The notes: generated by a model not told the origin, from the sequence alone. A stretch of DNA of 64,000 bases from Pontederia crassipes (GCA_030549335.1 CM060193.1:58061146-58125145); one strand, 5' to 3'; positions 1 to 12,719 are shown, counted from the stretch's first letter. Translations and numbers: made by a program.

Positions 1-2474
1 CTGCAGTTACAGTGCTCGATCGTTGGAATGTCAATGTTAGGGGACATAACTTGAAGCAAGCTCAAGGTGTCAAGCAGCTGAAGTGTATGACTAATTATCT
101 AAGTATGTTGGGCTATCTTGATGACCATTTCAATTTGGTGTAACATTTCTTTTTAGTTCTTATTCTGATGAATAATTCTAAACAGGTATTGGATGCGATG
201 CAAAAGTGGCATATGATTTCCACATGACCCGTGAAGAAAGACCTGACAAGTTCTATAGCCAGGTAATGTTCTTCTTCCTTTTCTTTTATGTTCTAGCTAA
301 ATACATATTTCATAGGGATAATTGTTGGTTCTAGACTGGAGCAATTGCTAGTGAAGATGACAGCTACTTTACCCTGTTAAGATTGCTTATCATGTCACAT
401 TCATTGCCTGTCCAACAATTCAGAATTTGTGGAAGTAATTACTCGAGTTCCAACTTCTTATTTCTGTTGTAAAAACATAGTTGGAGTGGTAGAAGGTGTA
501 AGAGGAAGTGATACACTTTGCTATTATGTGTGATAACCAGTATGAGCTTCTAAAAGGTTGCTTTCTCATATAGGCAATGATTTATTTCCATTTGTACAAT
601 ATAATCACATCTAAACTGCACTAGATTTTTTTCAGTATACAAAGGGAAGCCCATAATTTGATTGATGTTTTTTTTTTGCAGCAATTTATATGATTCTTTT
701 GTGTATCCTAAGAATCTTGACATTATTAGGTTATTTAAATGCTAAAGAAAACAATTTCGTTCAATGTGATAATTACTTCTCTCTTTTCATGATTAACTAC
801 TAGCTACCATGCATCATTAACATCTCTTTACAACACTGATAGTCACCCTGCACTACGAGTTTCTATTTATAATTCTCAACTATATCGCTGAGTAATGCTC
901 TATGCTACAGTTTATAAATAAATTACTATATGCCAAAGAGGGTGCTAAGGACATTATGGACAGAACTTGTGCTGATTTACCATGGCAAGTGAGCCTGGAG
1001 GTCGATGGTGACAATATTGAAATACCAGAGGTGAAGATGCACTTTGTTTCTGTTTTACATTTCCATGCACTAGTGTATTTACATTGATATTCATACTCCA
1101 TTGACCTATCTAATGTTGTCATTATGTTCACTTCTCTCAGGATGCAGAAGGTGTGATTGTTCTAAATATTGGCAGCTACATGGGAGGGGTAGACCTTTGG
1201 CAAAATGACTATGATCATGATGATGGTTTCGATTTGCAGTCGATGCATGATAAAACACTCGAAGTTGTATGCATATCTGGAACTTGGCAGCTTGGGAAAC
1301 TTCAGGTTTTTTATTATTTCACTTAAATGATTTTTTGAGATCATATCTTTTTTTTTTTAACTCCGCCTATGTTTTATAATCGATCCCAAGCCTGAATAAA
1401 GGAGGAGGGTTGTGTTAGGCCCCGACAGCCAGCGTAAAACCCTGTCGAATCTCATGAACATGGATCAACGAATGAGCGGAATGGCGTCGTATGATCCATG
1501 TAGCGGACTCCACCTAGTGGGATAAGGCTTTGTTGTTGTTGTTATTGTTATATCTTTTTTTTTTACTTAATGCTAGTGATAAGTTTAGTTTGATAATTGA
1601 CCCCTACAAAATTGGGTTATAATTGTTTGATTTATGTTGTATAAGTTTAGTTTGATAATTGACCCCTACAAAATTGGTTTAGTAATTGTCTGATTGTATG
1701 CTTTTCATGCTTTTAGCATGCATAAGATCCTTACACGTTATGACATCAGAAGTATCTATGTTTGTTATCGACCCTCATCAATCTATGGCCTACAGGTAGG
1801 GCTTTCACGAGCTAGAAGACTTGCTCAAGGGAAAGCCATTAGATTGCACATCCACAGCCCCTTTCCTGTTCAGGTCGATGGAGAGCCTTGGATCCAGCAA
1901 CCTGGTTGTCTGGAGATAACACATCATGGACAGGTACACACACACACTCTCTTTCTTTCTATATATATATGTCTGCTCACAACATATGGGCATTTTATAT
2001 TTTGCTGGCAACTATGATCTGCTTATACTTCTATGTAGTTTTAATTGGTTTAAAACTTGATTAAGTACAATACGTATTTCTTTGAAGTTTACATTGAGAG
2101 TTTGTTTTGTTTTTTCGTGCTGTTGTAAAGCAAAAAACATGTCAACTTTTGGTTTTGGTGTCTTTTTTAATATACAATACTTCATTCCTTCTTTCTGCCG
2201 TTCAGTTTATATGTCTACCATGTTGATTCCTTGCTTTTGGGGCAAGATTTATGCTGGTCAATTCATTTTGTCAAGAATATCATTGATTTCATTTCACATG
2301 CATCATTGGGTATTAATGCAGGCCTTCATGCTCAGAAGGGCATCCGAGGGTCCGACTGGCCATGCTGCGGCTATCATGACAGAGGTACTCGTGAATGCAG
2401 AATGCAATGGCCTTATAAATGCTGCACAGAAAAGGATGCTTCTTGAGCAAATGGCAGTCCGGCTCTCCTCCTGA
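1..2474 (+). CDS. Diacylglycerol kinase, cluster II type (3' part of gene)
   Basis: This enzyme phosphorylates diacylglycerol to phosphatidic acid in lipid signalling. Six exons are visible: 1-102 (cut by the window edge, read from base 3), 186-262, 911-1030, 1141-1305, 1796-1933 and 2322-2474. All junctions are GT-AG and the phases close exactly (for example cta a/gtatgt joined to cag/gt att). The protein reads through the C-terminal accessory domain, with hallmarks [64 protein letters not shown] and [20 protein letters not shown]. It ends [11 protein letters not shown]. This matches plant DGKs of the AtDGK3/4/7 group, which lack the C1 domains of cluster I. The catalytic N-terminal half lies outside the window. 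Intron 4 holds a SINE. The gene looks intact as far as it is visible. Confidence 0.93.
1360..1549 (+). mobile_element. Au-like SINE, full length, in DGK intron 4
   Basis: The copy runs from the 5' motif ctccgcctatgttttata to the 3' motif gtgggataaggctttg followed by TTG repeats, the typical 3' end of Au-family plant SINEs. A target duplication (atatc followed by a T run) flanks it at about 1343-1359 and 1550-1565. It lies in the same orientation as the DGK gene. The family name rests on recall of the Au 3' end; the repeat itself is certain because it recurs five more times in this window. Confidence 0.85.
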
Positions 2475-2639
2475 ACCAGTAGGATGCAACCACCATTTTG
2501 CACTTAGAGGTTGTCTTGACTCTGAGAATGAATTCAAGAAAAGGGAAAAGTCTGACATTGACTATGTTAATAATGTCTTGAATCTGAACCTAATTGGTCC
2601 TCTACATAATCAGGCGTTTCAGCAGAATTCTCCTACGAG

Positions 2640-3020
2640 GGTCTCGCTGCCTGATCAGCAAGCCTGTGGATGGTCAAGGGGGGATCCAGGAGGATTCTGG
2701 ATCCCCCTTGCGGGGTTACAAGGGGGCGGAGCTTCCTGAGCAAAATTTTTAGGGATATTCTGTTTGTGATTCGAATTTGATTTATTTTCTTATCACGAGA
2801 TATGTGTCATATTTTCAGGGGATTTATTTAGAGTATCAGTCTGTATATAATTCCTATCATCTGTTAAAGGAAGTGTCTATATAAACTCTCTAGAGGTCTA
2901 GACAGAGATCCATTCTTGTAATCATCGTTATTCCATAACAAAGAGTCATCGTCGTTTTTTTCTCTTCGCATTCTTCTGTATTTCGTGCGATGTTTCTCTT
3001 CTTTTCGTAACTAGGAGGCT
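2640..3020 (+). mobile_element. Possible LTR remnant downstream of DGK
   Basis: Downstream of the DGK stop is a stretch with the look of a Ty1/copia LTR: a GC-rich block (about 2690-2735) with a ggatcc-bearing inverted repeat, a TATA-like tatataaactctc (about 2878), and then a pyrimidine-rich leader with cttgtaatcatcgttattcc. I could not define TG/CA ends or a target duplication. It may equally be an unusual 3' UTR. Treat it as a weak call. Confidence 0.3.
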
Positions 3021-3467
3021 ACTTTTAGTGTCAGAGTATGATTTCAAGTAGTGTTTTTCCGTACCGTAGATAAAGATTGAGATCTTACTTCAAAGTTCCT
3101 TCTTGGAGACACGAACTCAAATAGATTTTAAGGGTTTTGTCTGAAGGCAATCTCGGATGTTTCCTTCGAGATTTGTTCCAAGAGAGCAGCATCAATTTGA
3201 TGTACAGATAAAAAAAAGAAGGCATTTCTGGAGATATTAGAGCTATGCTTATCAAGGTGTCTCTGTTTGTCCACTCAAATGTTTGGTCGACTGTAGTTGA
3301 AAATTTGGTGTTGCAACCCAAGTTTTGGATTTCTTTAGTTTTGGTCCCGTGCTAAAAATGTTATGTGGGCGTTTGCTTGGGATATTCCCATTCGTATGAG
3401 TAGTTTTAATTATTTATGTTACATTTCATTTCCACAGAGTATTATTTTGTGTGGGTCTAGACATTTA

Positions 3468-3514
3468 CAATAACAAAATCTTATCCCACTAGATGGGGTC
3501 GGCTAACCTGCAAG
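3468..3514 (-). mobile_element. 5'-truncated Au-like SINE with perfect target duplication
   Basis: Only 47 bp of the SINE 3' end is present (cttatcccactagatggggt and an eroded CAA tail). It is bracketed by an exact 17-bp direct repeat, gtgggtctagacattta, at 3451-3467 and 3515-3531. This is what incomplete target-primed reverse transcription would leave. Confidence 0.8.
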
Positions 3515-3531
3515 GTGGGTCTAGACATTTA

Positions 3532-4934
3532 AGTGTAGAAGAAAAAGATGATTCAAAGATCCACAAATGAAGGTTGCGGATCATGGCACCAAAAATTAAC
3601 CCTATGCATGCTGAAAACCTTTGCATTTTTTTTATGAGTTTTGCAAAGAGAATAAACTTTGAAAACCAAAATAATAAATAAAAATCCGTTGATATATGCT
3701 ATCATCAAATCTGCCAATTAGGGCTATGAAAGTCCACAACCGATCCTTAGCTCCAATCTCTGATCAATTAGTAAAATGGAATGCATAAATAACTCATAAA
3801 AATCAGATGATCGATTTTGATATCATTCTGTAACTTGAACATTAATCTTTTAAATCCAAACTCCTAAACATGATGATTGAAGAATTAAGCATGTTATGTA
3901 GTGAAAACATATAGGAGAAATGTTTGCTTCTGTCAGCTTAAGAGCCTGAAGAATTAATTGGACCCGGTGAATTAGAAATTTGACAGCCGAGCAGAGTGAA
4001 GGTATTTCTTTTTTAGTGGCCAAGGAAGTGGTGGTGACGATTCAACTCAAGACGACATTAAAGAACGCATTAAGAATGAATGTATATGTATTTGTTCGTG
4101 GAGATATGTAGATTGAAAATATAGAGTTTCATTGTAGGATACGTATGTGCTTCTACATCAAATATATGGACAAAATCGTACAAGAACTGATGAAATTGCA
4201 GTCTGTGATACGCAAATTTTAAGACTTCGTCTTGCATGACGCCACCACTAATCTTCTAGACTTTAGAATTCAAAGTTTCTATGTCCAACATATAAAAATA
4301 TGAAAGAATAAATAAAATTTACGCATCACATTTGCCCACCTATCTGAAGCATTATTAGCACTATTATTGACCAACAATTGAGAATACATCTCAGTGATTG
4401 GTTATATTAATCTCTAAGCTTTTTTTTTTTTTTTTTGCTACAGATGTGATAAAAAGGAGAAGAATATTTTTGACATAAAAAGATGAACTTTATGTCATCG
4501 TAGGAGTAGATCAGCTATCGATGGCTAAGAATTAATATAAAAAAAAAGTTCTTTCCTTGTTCTTCATCTAAACTATAAGAAAAAGTATAATAATCCTCAT
4601 TTACCTTACTATTTGTTTTCCGCTTATCTCTTCTTAATTTTTTTTTCCTAAGTACTTATCTGAAAGGTCTTAACTCCAGTAGTTTTAGGATCATGCAAGT
4701 GAAATGAGAACAATTGATTCATCTATTGCATAACCATTCACCTCGAGAAGAGAAAAAATATATACATAAACAACAAAAGTTTTAATTGCTAGAATTTTTA
4801 TTTCAGGAGTTCCAATCCATACAAACAAGTCAGTTCTAAGATTTTTTTTTTCTTCTTTTTCTTTTGTTTTGAATTCACTGATCGAGCCACAGATTTGAGG
4901 ACTGTTACATGCATGGTTTCTGCATGTATAGTTT
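3532..4934. other. Intergenic, AT-rich
   Basis: This stretch separates the convergent DGK and cytochrome b5 genes. It holds T-rich tracts (about 4420-4437) and no open frame with family resemblance. The part next to 4934 is probably the cytochrome b5 3' UTR. Confidence 0.6.
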
Positions 4935-5823
4935 TCAGGCCTCGGCATGGGCGTAGAAGGTGAGGTAGTACCAAGCTCCGAAGGCCACAGCGAGCACAAG
5001 CAGCGGGAGGAAGTAGTCCATGAAACTGTAAGAGGGAGGCGGCGGCTGCGGCGGCTGCAGCGGCTGCCCTCTTTGGGGAGCACCGGTCGATCTGCTCTTC
5101 TCCCCGCCGGCGACGTAGCCCTCGACGGCGCCGATCAGGTACCCCTCCATCATTGCCGTGGCCGTGGAGCTGTGTCCCACGTCTTCGAATGCCTGGGTAG
5201 CATCTCCGGAGGCTGTGGACCACGGAAAAACAACGAGAAGCAGCGACGGAAAGAAGAAACAAGAAGAGATTATCAGTCTCCAAGACTTCAAATTTTATCT
5301 TCTTTCTGCTAAGAACAGCTCAGGAAAGCTGGCACTCGCATCAAGTCAGGATTTTTGTGATGCGACTAGAATACCTTACACAAACCAGCAAGGTAGTTTT
5401 GTCATAAAAGAGACATTTTTGACACACAAAATGCTCAAAAGGTGACATGTGCATCGAAATCGACACGGAGATGCAATGGATCTGAACAAATTTGTTACAG
5501 AAACGATAAGACTCGAGAGTGAAGCGCAGTAGAGGTACCTGAAGCATGGAGGAGGACATCTTCCCCTCCGGGATGGTCCTCCAAGAAGGTGGTCACATCA
5601 TAAACCTGATATCAAAAAATCAGAGAAGCAGAACCACTTGTGAGAGAAAAAAAATAAGAAGACATGGCAGTATTGACAAATCTAGGATTTTAGCAACTCT
5701 CAGCTGCTGTTGTTGTGGGGGGAAGAAATCCAGTTGGACCTTGCCATGAATCAACAGCCAGCAGTCTTTCTTGGAGGTGTGGAGGGCAATCTCAGAAGTG
5801 GTGTATTTCTGTAATGCTTGCAT
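4935..5823 (-). CDS. Cytochrome b5, tail-anchored (ER type)
   Basis: This small haem protein passes electrons to ER desaturases, hydroxylases and P450s. Its three exons on the minus strand are 5740-5823, 5539-5605 and 4935-5212, giving 142 aa, the usual length for plant b5. The start MQALQKYTTSEIALH leads into the b5 fold with KDCWLLIHGKVYDVTTFLED. The haem-ligating histidines are in DHPGG (about H39) and in EDVGHS (about H64). A proline-rich linker (PLQPPQPPPPSY) precedes a single C-terminal membrane segment, YFLPLLVLAVAFGAWYY, with a short lumenal tail. Donors and acceptors are GT-AG and phases close. The overlapping frames in exon 3 are shadows. It is transcribed toward DGK. The gene looks intact. 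Confidence 0.93.
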
Positions 5824-7026
5824 CTTTGGGCGGGGGAAGAAGAAGGGGAAGCACACAAAAGAGAGAAGAACCTGAACTTTGAACTGAAGTTGGTGGTGGG
5901 AGTAGGAGAAGGAAGGTGATAGATATAATACCAGAAGGGAGCAGGTTTTGGTCGGTTGTCGCGGCAGAAAAATTGTGCTTCTTGAGCAGGTTTTGGTCCG
6001 AGTCTTCTTGAGCAGGTGCCTAGATCTCACTTAGTAATTGTGCTTCAGAACTATGACACACACTGATTCGTTGTCAGACTGATTAGACTCACTTTTATTA
6101 GAGTGGAGATTGAAGACTTGCAGCAATTTGACATTAATTATCTTGATCTTGCAAAATGTCATATTTAATATCTCGGAGGATCAGGGTGCCCACGTTCTAC
6201 TTGTCCTCGGTGGTTGTTCAGAAATGGCATGATTCTGAGCTCTGACCAATTCAGCTATTCACAGATCAGGCTTTTGCCTTGGTCCTTGGAACAGTCATTA
6301 TTTTTCTTCACCTCTCTCTTCCGTCTGGCGTCCCTTTGAACGGCCAGTCTGATGATATCACGGTGGACTTCGTTATTGTCGACTGACTTGGGGCTTTGTG
6401 CCACAAGGACACACCTGCATGATCATACTTACTGTTTAAACATGGGTTTCAGAGAAGTTATGGAGGTCAAAATAAATGAGCATGTACTACTAGTAAACAA
6501 TGATGTCTTGAAGCCAACAACTTTGAAAGGTTGTAAGGAACATGTCCTGTCAAGTGTCAAATGCCAAATGTTTCCACAACAATCACTATTATATGAGCTG
6601 ATGAATTTTTCGTTGGATGATTACTGACAATGTGAGTTGCATAAGACCAACCTCTAGCTTATCGAGAAAATTAAATTTCAAATACAATTAGATTAGCATT
6701 CAAGCAACCGAATGTCAACAATGCCAAAGAGGTTTTTACTATGATTGAATTCCGAAAATAAGCCTATGCCCAGGAAGAAATCCACCGAAAATGACAACGT
6801 AAATTTTCTGTATTGATTTTCCACACTTCCAATACAAAATAATATATCTAACCAACATGCACTGCAATTCTAGCACAGCACATTGTACAGATCTTCTGTG
6901 TATTTTACACAATGGAGCTGTGTATCAATTCCCAAGTTTTTTCACGAACCTAATTAACTACGGACTACCATAAACTTGGATTTACAAGGAATAACATGCA
7001 AAATCGCACGTCATGTTCTGGAGTGC
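5824..7026. other. Intergenic between cytochrome b5 and ATG10
   Basis: This holds the cytochrome b5 upstream region and the ATG10 3' flank, both genes being on the minus strand. Near 5960-6020 a short segment containing gagcaggttttggtc is repeated imperfectly. No other gene or element is recognisable. Confidence 0.55.
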
Positions 7027-9001
7027 CTAATTATGCAATTCAAGGGGTATTTTCAATCCAACAGCCTGACCAACAACTGATAACCATGCTGATAAGTAGC
7101 AAAAGGTTTTCTCCCGCACAGCATTTTCCAGCAGAAGCTTCATGCAATCCCCAATTCCACAAGGATGCAAAGTGAACCATGGATGACGCAAGTAAGGATG
7201 ATCCTGAAAGACGTGCAAATGGTTCGATTTCTCAGCATAGATAGATGTATCAAAAGGAGACGACAAGTTTAGCTCAACTAAGCCATTCTAACATAAAGAA
7301 AAGATCACATTAATCAAGATATACTTGCATTGATACTGCCCAACTCTATTAATTTCTGAATCGCAATGGGGGAAACAAACACAGTTACCTCCTGGGTCAT
7401 GAATGTCCATTTTGATTCTCTTAATATACTTAAAGAGTATGGAGGAAGGTCCTTCTCAATGTCATCCATTTTCAATAAGGAGCCATCTAAAGAATAAGCC
7501 AACCTTGGTCAGTCAGTCCAAAAAGATATTTCAAAGAAAGATGTATAGAAAATTCAGCCTCAGCAAAACAAACCATATTGATATCCACGAAAATAAAGTA
7601 CCGGCACCCTGTAATTAAAGCTGTAGACAATGTGATAATCATAAATATGAACGCCCTCATTGTCACTATGAATCTAAAGGAGAACAAAAAGAAAACCATT
7701 ATCAAGAAAATAGTCAAATATAAGGAGTCATAAAAATTAATTAGGATCTCGTATCTACTAACATTAGTTTCAGAAAATCAATTTGAAGGCATAATCAATT
7801 TGTATCATCTAGAGGATAAGAAGTAACTTCACAACTTCCATAAATTGATGAACATCAAAGAGAAGGTCCATCACTCAGAAAGGGGATCCAAGATGAGACT
7901 ATACAATGAAAACAACTTATATATGTGACACACGATCCAATGAAGAAATAAACAGTATGAACAAAAGCAAACCTACACTCAACTCACCATAGAGAATCAG
8001 AATTAGAAGACTTTGGATTGCAAACCAACAAGATTGTATCCACATGTCAAGCAAGAGAGTGAGAAGAGCATGAGTAATGCTAAACTAGAAATGTGAAAAC
8101 ATACCAGAGAGTAATTTTAACTTGGAAGTATCAAAGTTCAGAATGTACTTCTTTCAATTTTTTAGTGCACATGAATAAGTAACAGAAAACAAAGCTGTTT
8201 CCCTCATCTTGGTTTAGTTATCAAGAAGAAAAATACATCAAATACATGTATGTTCCCAAAAGAATTAGAGGAAAAAACATGGATGCATTGAAGATTATAC
8301 CAACATAGCGTCATCTGCAGGTTCTTCTTTCACAGAATCGTTCTTAGGTTGGTCAGCATTCTAAGCAAAAAATAGCATGAAACAAGCTTAGAGTCCAATA
8401 TTATAACAAGAAATTGCATGAAACAAGCTTAGAGTCCAGCATTATTTAACTACTGTCAGTTACAAAACCCAACATCCATGCCAACCTCGTTTGCACTAAT
8501 GAGATAGACATTTTCCATTGCCAAGTATCCATCTGCCTGCTCACGAATTGAAGCAAGATCCAATTGATCAACAACAACAACAACAAAGCCTTATCCCACT
8601 AGGTGGGGTCGGCTACATGGATCATACGACGCCATTCTGCTCTAATATATTCGTTGATCCATGTTCATAAGATTCGACAGGATTTTACGCTGGCTGTCGG
8701 GGCCTAACACAACCCTCCTCCTTTATCCGGGCTTGGGACCGGCTATAAAACATAGGCGGAGTTCAAGATCCAATTGATCAAGTACAAAAAATTCATTGAA
8801 GTCAAAATTTGAAATCTCACAAACCCACACAAAAATCTCACTGACATCACTAGAGGCTCCAATGCTCTGAGATGGTATCCAATTCCAATTTGGGAGATGA
8901 GTGTTCAACTTTTTCCATCTCGCACACAGTGAAATCACACAAGAACTGAATTCATCTGGGGAGAGTGTTCCATCCCACTGATCATGAGAGCCACCCATCA
9001 T
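7027..9001 (-). CDS. ATG10: ATG10, E2-like enzyme of ATG12-ATG5 conjugation
   Basis: ATG10 takes ATG12 from ATG7 and joins it to ATG5, a step needed to form autophagosomes. Six exons on the minus strand are 8842-9001, 8486-8532, 8301-8360, 7574-7673, 7389-7486 and 7027-7203, giving 213 aa (Arabidopsis ATG10 is about 225). Family signatures in order are WDGTLSPDEF, GYLAMENVYLI, an acidic stretch with KEEPADDAML, HIYDYHIVYSFNYRVPVLYF with RGY, LLKMDDIEKDLPPYSL, ESKWTFMTQEDHPYL, WFTLHPCG and WLSVVGQAVGLKIPLE. The Cys of HPCG (about residue 170) is the expected thioester cysteine. I chose the first ATG (9001) because an in-frame TGA lies just upstream; the second ATG follows at once. Intron 1 carries a SINE close to its acceptor. 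A CAG at about 9007 may be the acceptor of a 5' UTR intron. The gene looks intact. Confidence 0.92.
8571..8763 (-). mobile_element. Au-like SINE, full length, in ATG10 intron 1
   Basis: This complete copy reads on the minus strand, like its host gene. It has a perfect 17-bp target duplication, caagatccaattgatca, at 8554-8570 and 8764-8780. The perfect duplication and the well-kept CAA/TTG tail suggest a young insertion. It lies only about 38 bp from the acceptor of exon 2. Confidence 0.92.
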
Positions 9002-11759
9002 TTCCAACTGAGTTCGCAAAAGTCAAATCGTTCCTATACCAAATATTAAATCTTTCTAATGATACAAAGGTATGAATATAACAATAATACCAACAAAAGG
9101 AACAAAAGATCCAAAACTTGAAAGTTTGGGCCAATATTTGTGCACCTGAGCGGCAAGGAATCACACTGTAATATTTTACAAAAATGGGGCAGTAGCAAAT
9201 ACATCAGAATCAGTGAAAAAACAACCTATTCAAACACCAAGGTGACGCACTCATCCAGTCCAGAATGCCTTCCACTTGCACGAGTCCTGGGCGCCCTCCA
9301 TTCGAGAACTGAGACCCTCCCAATTGCCTCTCATTGTCCTCCTCAACTGCCCATCTCCAGGGATCGACCGTGAAAAGAGAGAGAGAGCAATCTGTGCAGG
9401 AGATTTGAAAGAAAGTAGGAAATAATGCCATGAGGCAGAAGAGATCCGAGAGAGGTATAATAAAACAATAAAGCATTTTCTCTTTACTCCCTAAACTTCG
9501 ATATTGTTCACTTACTTCCCCTCAGTTTTTCAGACACTTCCTCTTTTAAAATATATTCTTCGACCATGCATTTATCTTGTTATCCTTATTAAGTTTTATC
9601 AATTTAATTTTATAAAATAAAATCATCAAAACTAAATGGGAACTACACCATAACATCATCTTTGTTCCCAGCCTTTATTTGATTATACAATTTTTTTAAA
9701 AAAATAAATTAAATAGATAAAAAATTCCATTCGGTATAAAAAGGTAAGTGTATAGATAAATTAAGTGATGTTGTGAGAATCATTTTCCAAGACATAGGTT
9801 TACATTGGAGATAATAAAAGTACAATGCTAATAATTAACCACATTTCACAATTCACAGTACCAAATATTCAGTTAGCATCTAGCAATATAAAAGAAAGTT
9901 CAAACAATAAGCATAATTAATACAAACACGGTTTCAATCGAACTCAATAGCAATGTTTGGAAGCCAACAGAAGCTGAAATTTTAATCAAATTCCATCACC
10001 ATAATTAAGTTTAATCACCAGATTTAGAGCACGTCAATTAGTGGTCCAGGGAAAGCAATAGGCCATAGACATTTAAATCAGACGAATCACCAGAATCACG
10101 TTGTTGGTAACGCAAGCACTCGAGAAAAAAAAAATCTGAGGGTTTTGACGAGTTGATAGGAAAAACTAATGAGATGGGACTATGAGACAGATTAAGTGAC
10201 CATTTCTTTGTGTAATTGGCTTCGCCGGAAAGAGGAAGGAGGGCTTCCGAGCGAACCTGTCACGTGGCGTCAAGGCGATGGGGGCGTCCAGGTGTCGATC
10301 CACGAGCAGCCTCGAGGCGTCAAGACAATCAGCAGCTTGCTGAGCGACGTTGAGGCGTCGAACGGGCTCTTGAGGGCTTGAGGCCGCCGGGGATTCGACT
10401 GGCGTTGAGGAGAGGTGTTGAGGGAGGCGTGGAAAACTCAACCCGACTGGAGCAGGGCTGGCGATCAAACCCATATATATATATATATATATATTATCAA
10501 ATTAGATATATTATAAATGGAACAAAAATAGAGATATACTTCAGTAGGGGTCCCCTAGTTTATCAACCCATGGATCATCAATCTACGGTGGGAGTATTTT
10601 ATTTCAGTTTAATAGCAAAAACACACAAAAAAAACCGATTCCTCCGCTCCCCTACAATTGAATGGGATAACGTAAAGAGAGATGAGATAATATATCATTA
10701 GTGAGTTTATATAAATTATAAAAAAATGCTATGAGAAATAAGAGTTTTATTTATTAAAAATTTATTTTTATTTTTTATTATATATAAACTATTTATAATA
10801 TCTAATGAGAAATAAATATTTATTCCTTTAACATTCAATTTATTTGTCTCTTTTACTTTTTGTTTTGCCTATTTTTCTATTTTTATTATATTCTTTTTTA
10901 AACTATTTTATTCATCTATTTTTAAAAGTAAAAATGATAAATAAATATATATATTTATATGATAGAAACAAATAATTTGCCAATGAGTGAGAGTGAGGTG
11001 AGAGGTGATTTAATTTAATGATAAGAGAAATAATTTTATTTGATAATAAAAAAATATTATTTTAGTCTAAAATTATTTAATTTCTCTTTTCCACTAATTT
11101 GATAGGATAAAGAAATGTGATGTTTAAAAGACTTAACTATTCTACCTCACACCTTGTAAAATCCGACTCGATCATCGACCCCGATCGATGAAGGATCAGG
11201 TTGAACCGATCGGACCGGGTCGAATCGAAATGTCGGACAAGATAAAATAGATCGATGGAATAATATAAGTTAATAAAAAATAAATTATGTTAAATAACTT
11301 TCTCTCTTATTCTTAATATCTTTGTAAGATGCATAATAAATAAATTAAAACATAATAAAGTAAAATAAAATAGTATAATAAATTAAAAAATATAATAAAG
11401 TAACTATCAATTGAATAATTATTACCTAAAAGATGACAAAATCTTCACAATTATAATTTAAAAAATATTAGTGATATTATAAAGAAAAATTAGATCATGA
11501 ATTTAAACAAATATATATATTTTTCATACTTATTTTTTTATGTTGATCCAAAGAGTCACTCAAAATTGTCGGGTCGACCGGTTAAACTCAGATTTTGACC
11601 GAGTCAAAACAGATCAATCTCAAACCGTTTTGATGGCCGGACATTGATCCGACCGAGTCGAGTTTTACAATTCTAACCCATCCCATCCCATTCCATCCAA
11701 TTAAAATTCTTAATCCAAACAAATCCAATGACTCTTTCATCTGTGCGAGGCCACGTCGG
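9002..11759. other. Intergenic, ATG10 upstream region then AT-rich DNA
   Basis: The first 400 bp are probably ATG10 promoter and 5' leader (agagagagag run near 9376). A GC-rich island at about 10190-10470 contains cacgtggcgt, a G-box core, and repeated gaggcgtc words, but no recognisable protein. An AT dinucleotide run lies at about 10473-10492. From 10700 to 11540 the DNA is AT-rich with nothing identifiable. Around 11160-11240 and 11570-11660 are gaccg/gtcga-rich words without gene-like structure. Confidence 0.5.
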
Positions 11760-11769
11760 ACATGCTGAT

Positions 11770-12300
11770 TCTGCGCCAATGATCGCCTTTGTGCTGCTTG
11801 GCCTGGCCGCTAGACTATTGCCTTCACGCCTTTGCAGCTAATCTCCTCAAGCCGAATGAGGTTACGCTCGTGGTGTGAGGGTGTCTTCGTGCTTGCATCC
11901 GTTGGGAGGAGTGTGGTGACTGCTTTTGATCAAGGTGTACTTCAAGTGCGAAAGATTGGACTGCGCCGAGCAGTTGTTCGACATATTGCGTGAGAAGGAT
12001 ACGTCTCCGTGTGCGGAAGAATTGATCTTTCCAGGCAGCTGATGGACATATTACTGCAAAAGAATAAGCATTGTTTTAATGCCATGATTAGAGCTTTTAG
12101 ATGAGTGTGAAAGATTGGTTGGGATGAATGCACGTGCACATTGTTTGTTTGATCCTTGATGACTGTAAAATTTTTTTACGAGATGATGGCGTGCACCATG
12201 GATTCACAGTGCATCTTCTCGGTCGAGCTGGATGGCTTGACAAGGCCAAAGATGTGATCAATTTGATGGCGGCTTGGGCAGGGAACACAGCCGGAGAGAG
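11770..12300 (+). pseudogene. Decayed PPR gene fragment (PLS/E type)
   Basis: Fragments in different frames match plant pentatricopeptide repeats, which bind organellar RNA. Seen in order: PNEVTL (about 11851), KCERLDCAEQLFDILREKD (about 11944-12000), CGRIDLSRQLMDILLQK (about 12013-12063) followed by HCFNAMIRAF, and HGFTVHLLGRAGWLDKAKD (about 12197-12253) followed by VINLM. The last is the conserved VDLLGRAGRLDEA block near the C-terminal end of PLS-class proteins. Stops and frame changes separate the pieces and no start or E/DYW end is intact, so I read it as a dead copy. Confidence 0.65.
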
Positions 12301-12719
12301 ATTCAAAGAAAGAGAGATGGAAGGATGCATTTTTTCGGGGAGAAAAAAGGTGAGGGGGAGAGAGGACGCAAGTCAGGTAAAGGTTGTACAGATGGATCAG
12401 GTCTTTTTAATTCTTTTCATGCTAAAAGTTTTTTCCAAGGCAAAAGAACTTTATATTAATTTGAGCCACACTTTTTAATCCAATGCATGATATCAATAGA
12501 GTACACAATATCCCCCCTACTACACCATTTTTTACATTATATATATATATATATATGAGAAATATTAGGACCTTGAAATCAGTGAATCTCGATCGTCTCC
12601 TGTCTGATTGCCCTAGCGATCGCTCTGCATCTTCTTCCCCGACCCTAGCACCGAAATGCCCTACAATCTCGGCACACATCGACCTCGAGCACTCTCGCTA
12701 GGAGAAAAGGAAAGGCATC

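Noticed and set aside
4798-5312. Several long overlapping frames on both strands over cytochrome b5 exon 3
   Set aside because: They are shadows of the GC-rich b5 coding exon; only the frame that joins in phase with exons 1 and 2 encodes a known protein.
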